64,000 nt of DNA from Bacteroidia bacterium (lineage in GTDB: Bacteria; Bacteroidota; Bacteroidia; Flavobacteriales; Flavobacteriaceae): contig JAUIFO010000010.1 of assembly GCA_030430385.1 (NCBI GenBank), forward strand, positions 102,996-166,995. The letters are read 5' to 3'. Below are positions 63,911 through 64,000 of this stretch, piece by piece. Position numbers and translations under genes: made by a program. Under the pieces are notes generated by a model. It was not told where the DNA came from, ran no database searches, and saw only the letters and a program-made list of their open reading frames with translations. The first letter of the stretch is position 1. The number at the start of each line of letters is the position of its first letter.

Positions 63911-64000
63911 ATGTCTAAAAAAAGGTAGTATGTAACGCATAGTACTAAAAATTAACAAAATATTAACATAATTGTATCTCGATTTTTTTCAATATTTTTA

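Overview
The window looks like chromosomal DNA from a marine-type member of the Flavobacteriaceae (Bacteroidota). The evidence is low GC, many promoters with the Bacteroidota -7 element TAnnTTTG, a PorV/PorQ-family protein of type IX secretion, a cyclophilin-FKBP fusion, long signal peptidase I, and gene orders typical of flavobacteria (parA-parB-DUF5683-dapB-lepB-wbqC; kdsD-tatC-lptB; udk-ftsB-like-mutA-scpA). I see no phage, insertion sequence, integrase or CRISPR array. No gene-free stretch exceeds 300 bases.

Region 1 (1-21324, all + strand) is one long surface-polysaccharide locus that begins before the window. It holds a truncated hexapeptide acyltransferase, seven GT4 and one GT2 glycosyltransferases, two unrelated-looking sulfotransferases, two MBOAT/SGNH O-acylation modules in tandem, a class I and an FkbM-type methyltransferase, a transglutaminase-like protein, an O-antigen ligase/polymerase-type membrane protein and, last, a polyprenyl-phosphate sugar transferase that should start the repeat unit. 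Together they suggest a Wzx/Wzy-type glycan decorated with sulfate, acyl and methyl groups. The flippase and chain-length or export genes are not in view and are presumably upstream.

Region 2 (21331-31380) is envelope housekeeping: lnt and a PorV/PorQ-like protein (-), pssA and terC (+), a small membrane protein (-), the kdsD-tatC-AhpD-like-lptB operon (-) and the divergent recQ (+). Region 3 (31384-41495) carries the cyclophilin-FKBP fusion, dciA-like and recF genes, a TPR protein, ribH with two small membrane proteins, a mutL whose endonuclease motifs are degenerate, two tandem rhomboid proteases and an EEP-family hydrolase.

Region 4 (41511-47035, -) is the seven-gene parAB-DUF5683-dapB-lepB-wbqC-DUF6122 operon. 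Region 5 (47161-55030, -) holds a predicted outer-membrane protein, the methylmalonyl-CoA mutase genes scpA and mutA with an interposed lipoprotein, a FtsB-like protein, udk, and a cytochrome c / PQQ-type dehydrogenase pair. A tRNA-Pro(UGG) unit with its own promoter and terminator follows.

Region 6 (55276-63874) has a lipoprotein, trxB (+), an M2 metallopeptidase, two head-GIN/DUF2807 proteins, an NTF2-like protein, a large PspC-domain membrane protein, a PadR regulator and a DUF4870 protein. PadR-PspC-NTF2-GIN looks like an autoregulated envelope module of unknown function and, with the decorated glycan locus, is the most interesting part of the window. All calls rest on reading the sequence; no database search was run.
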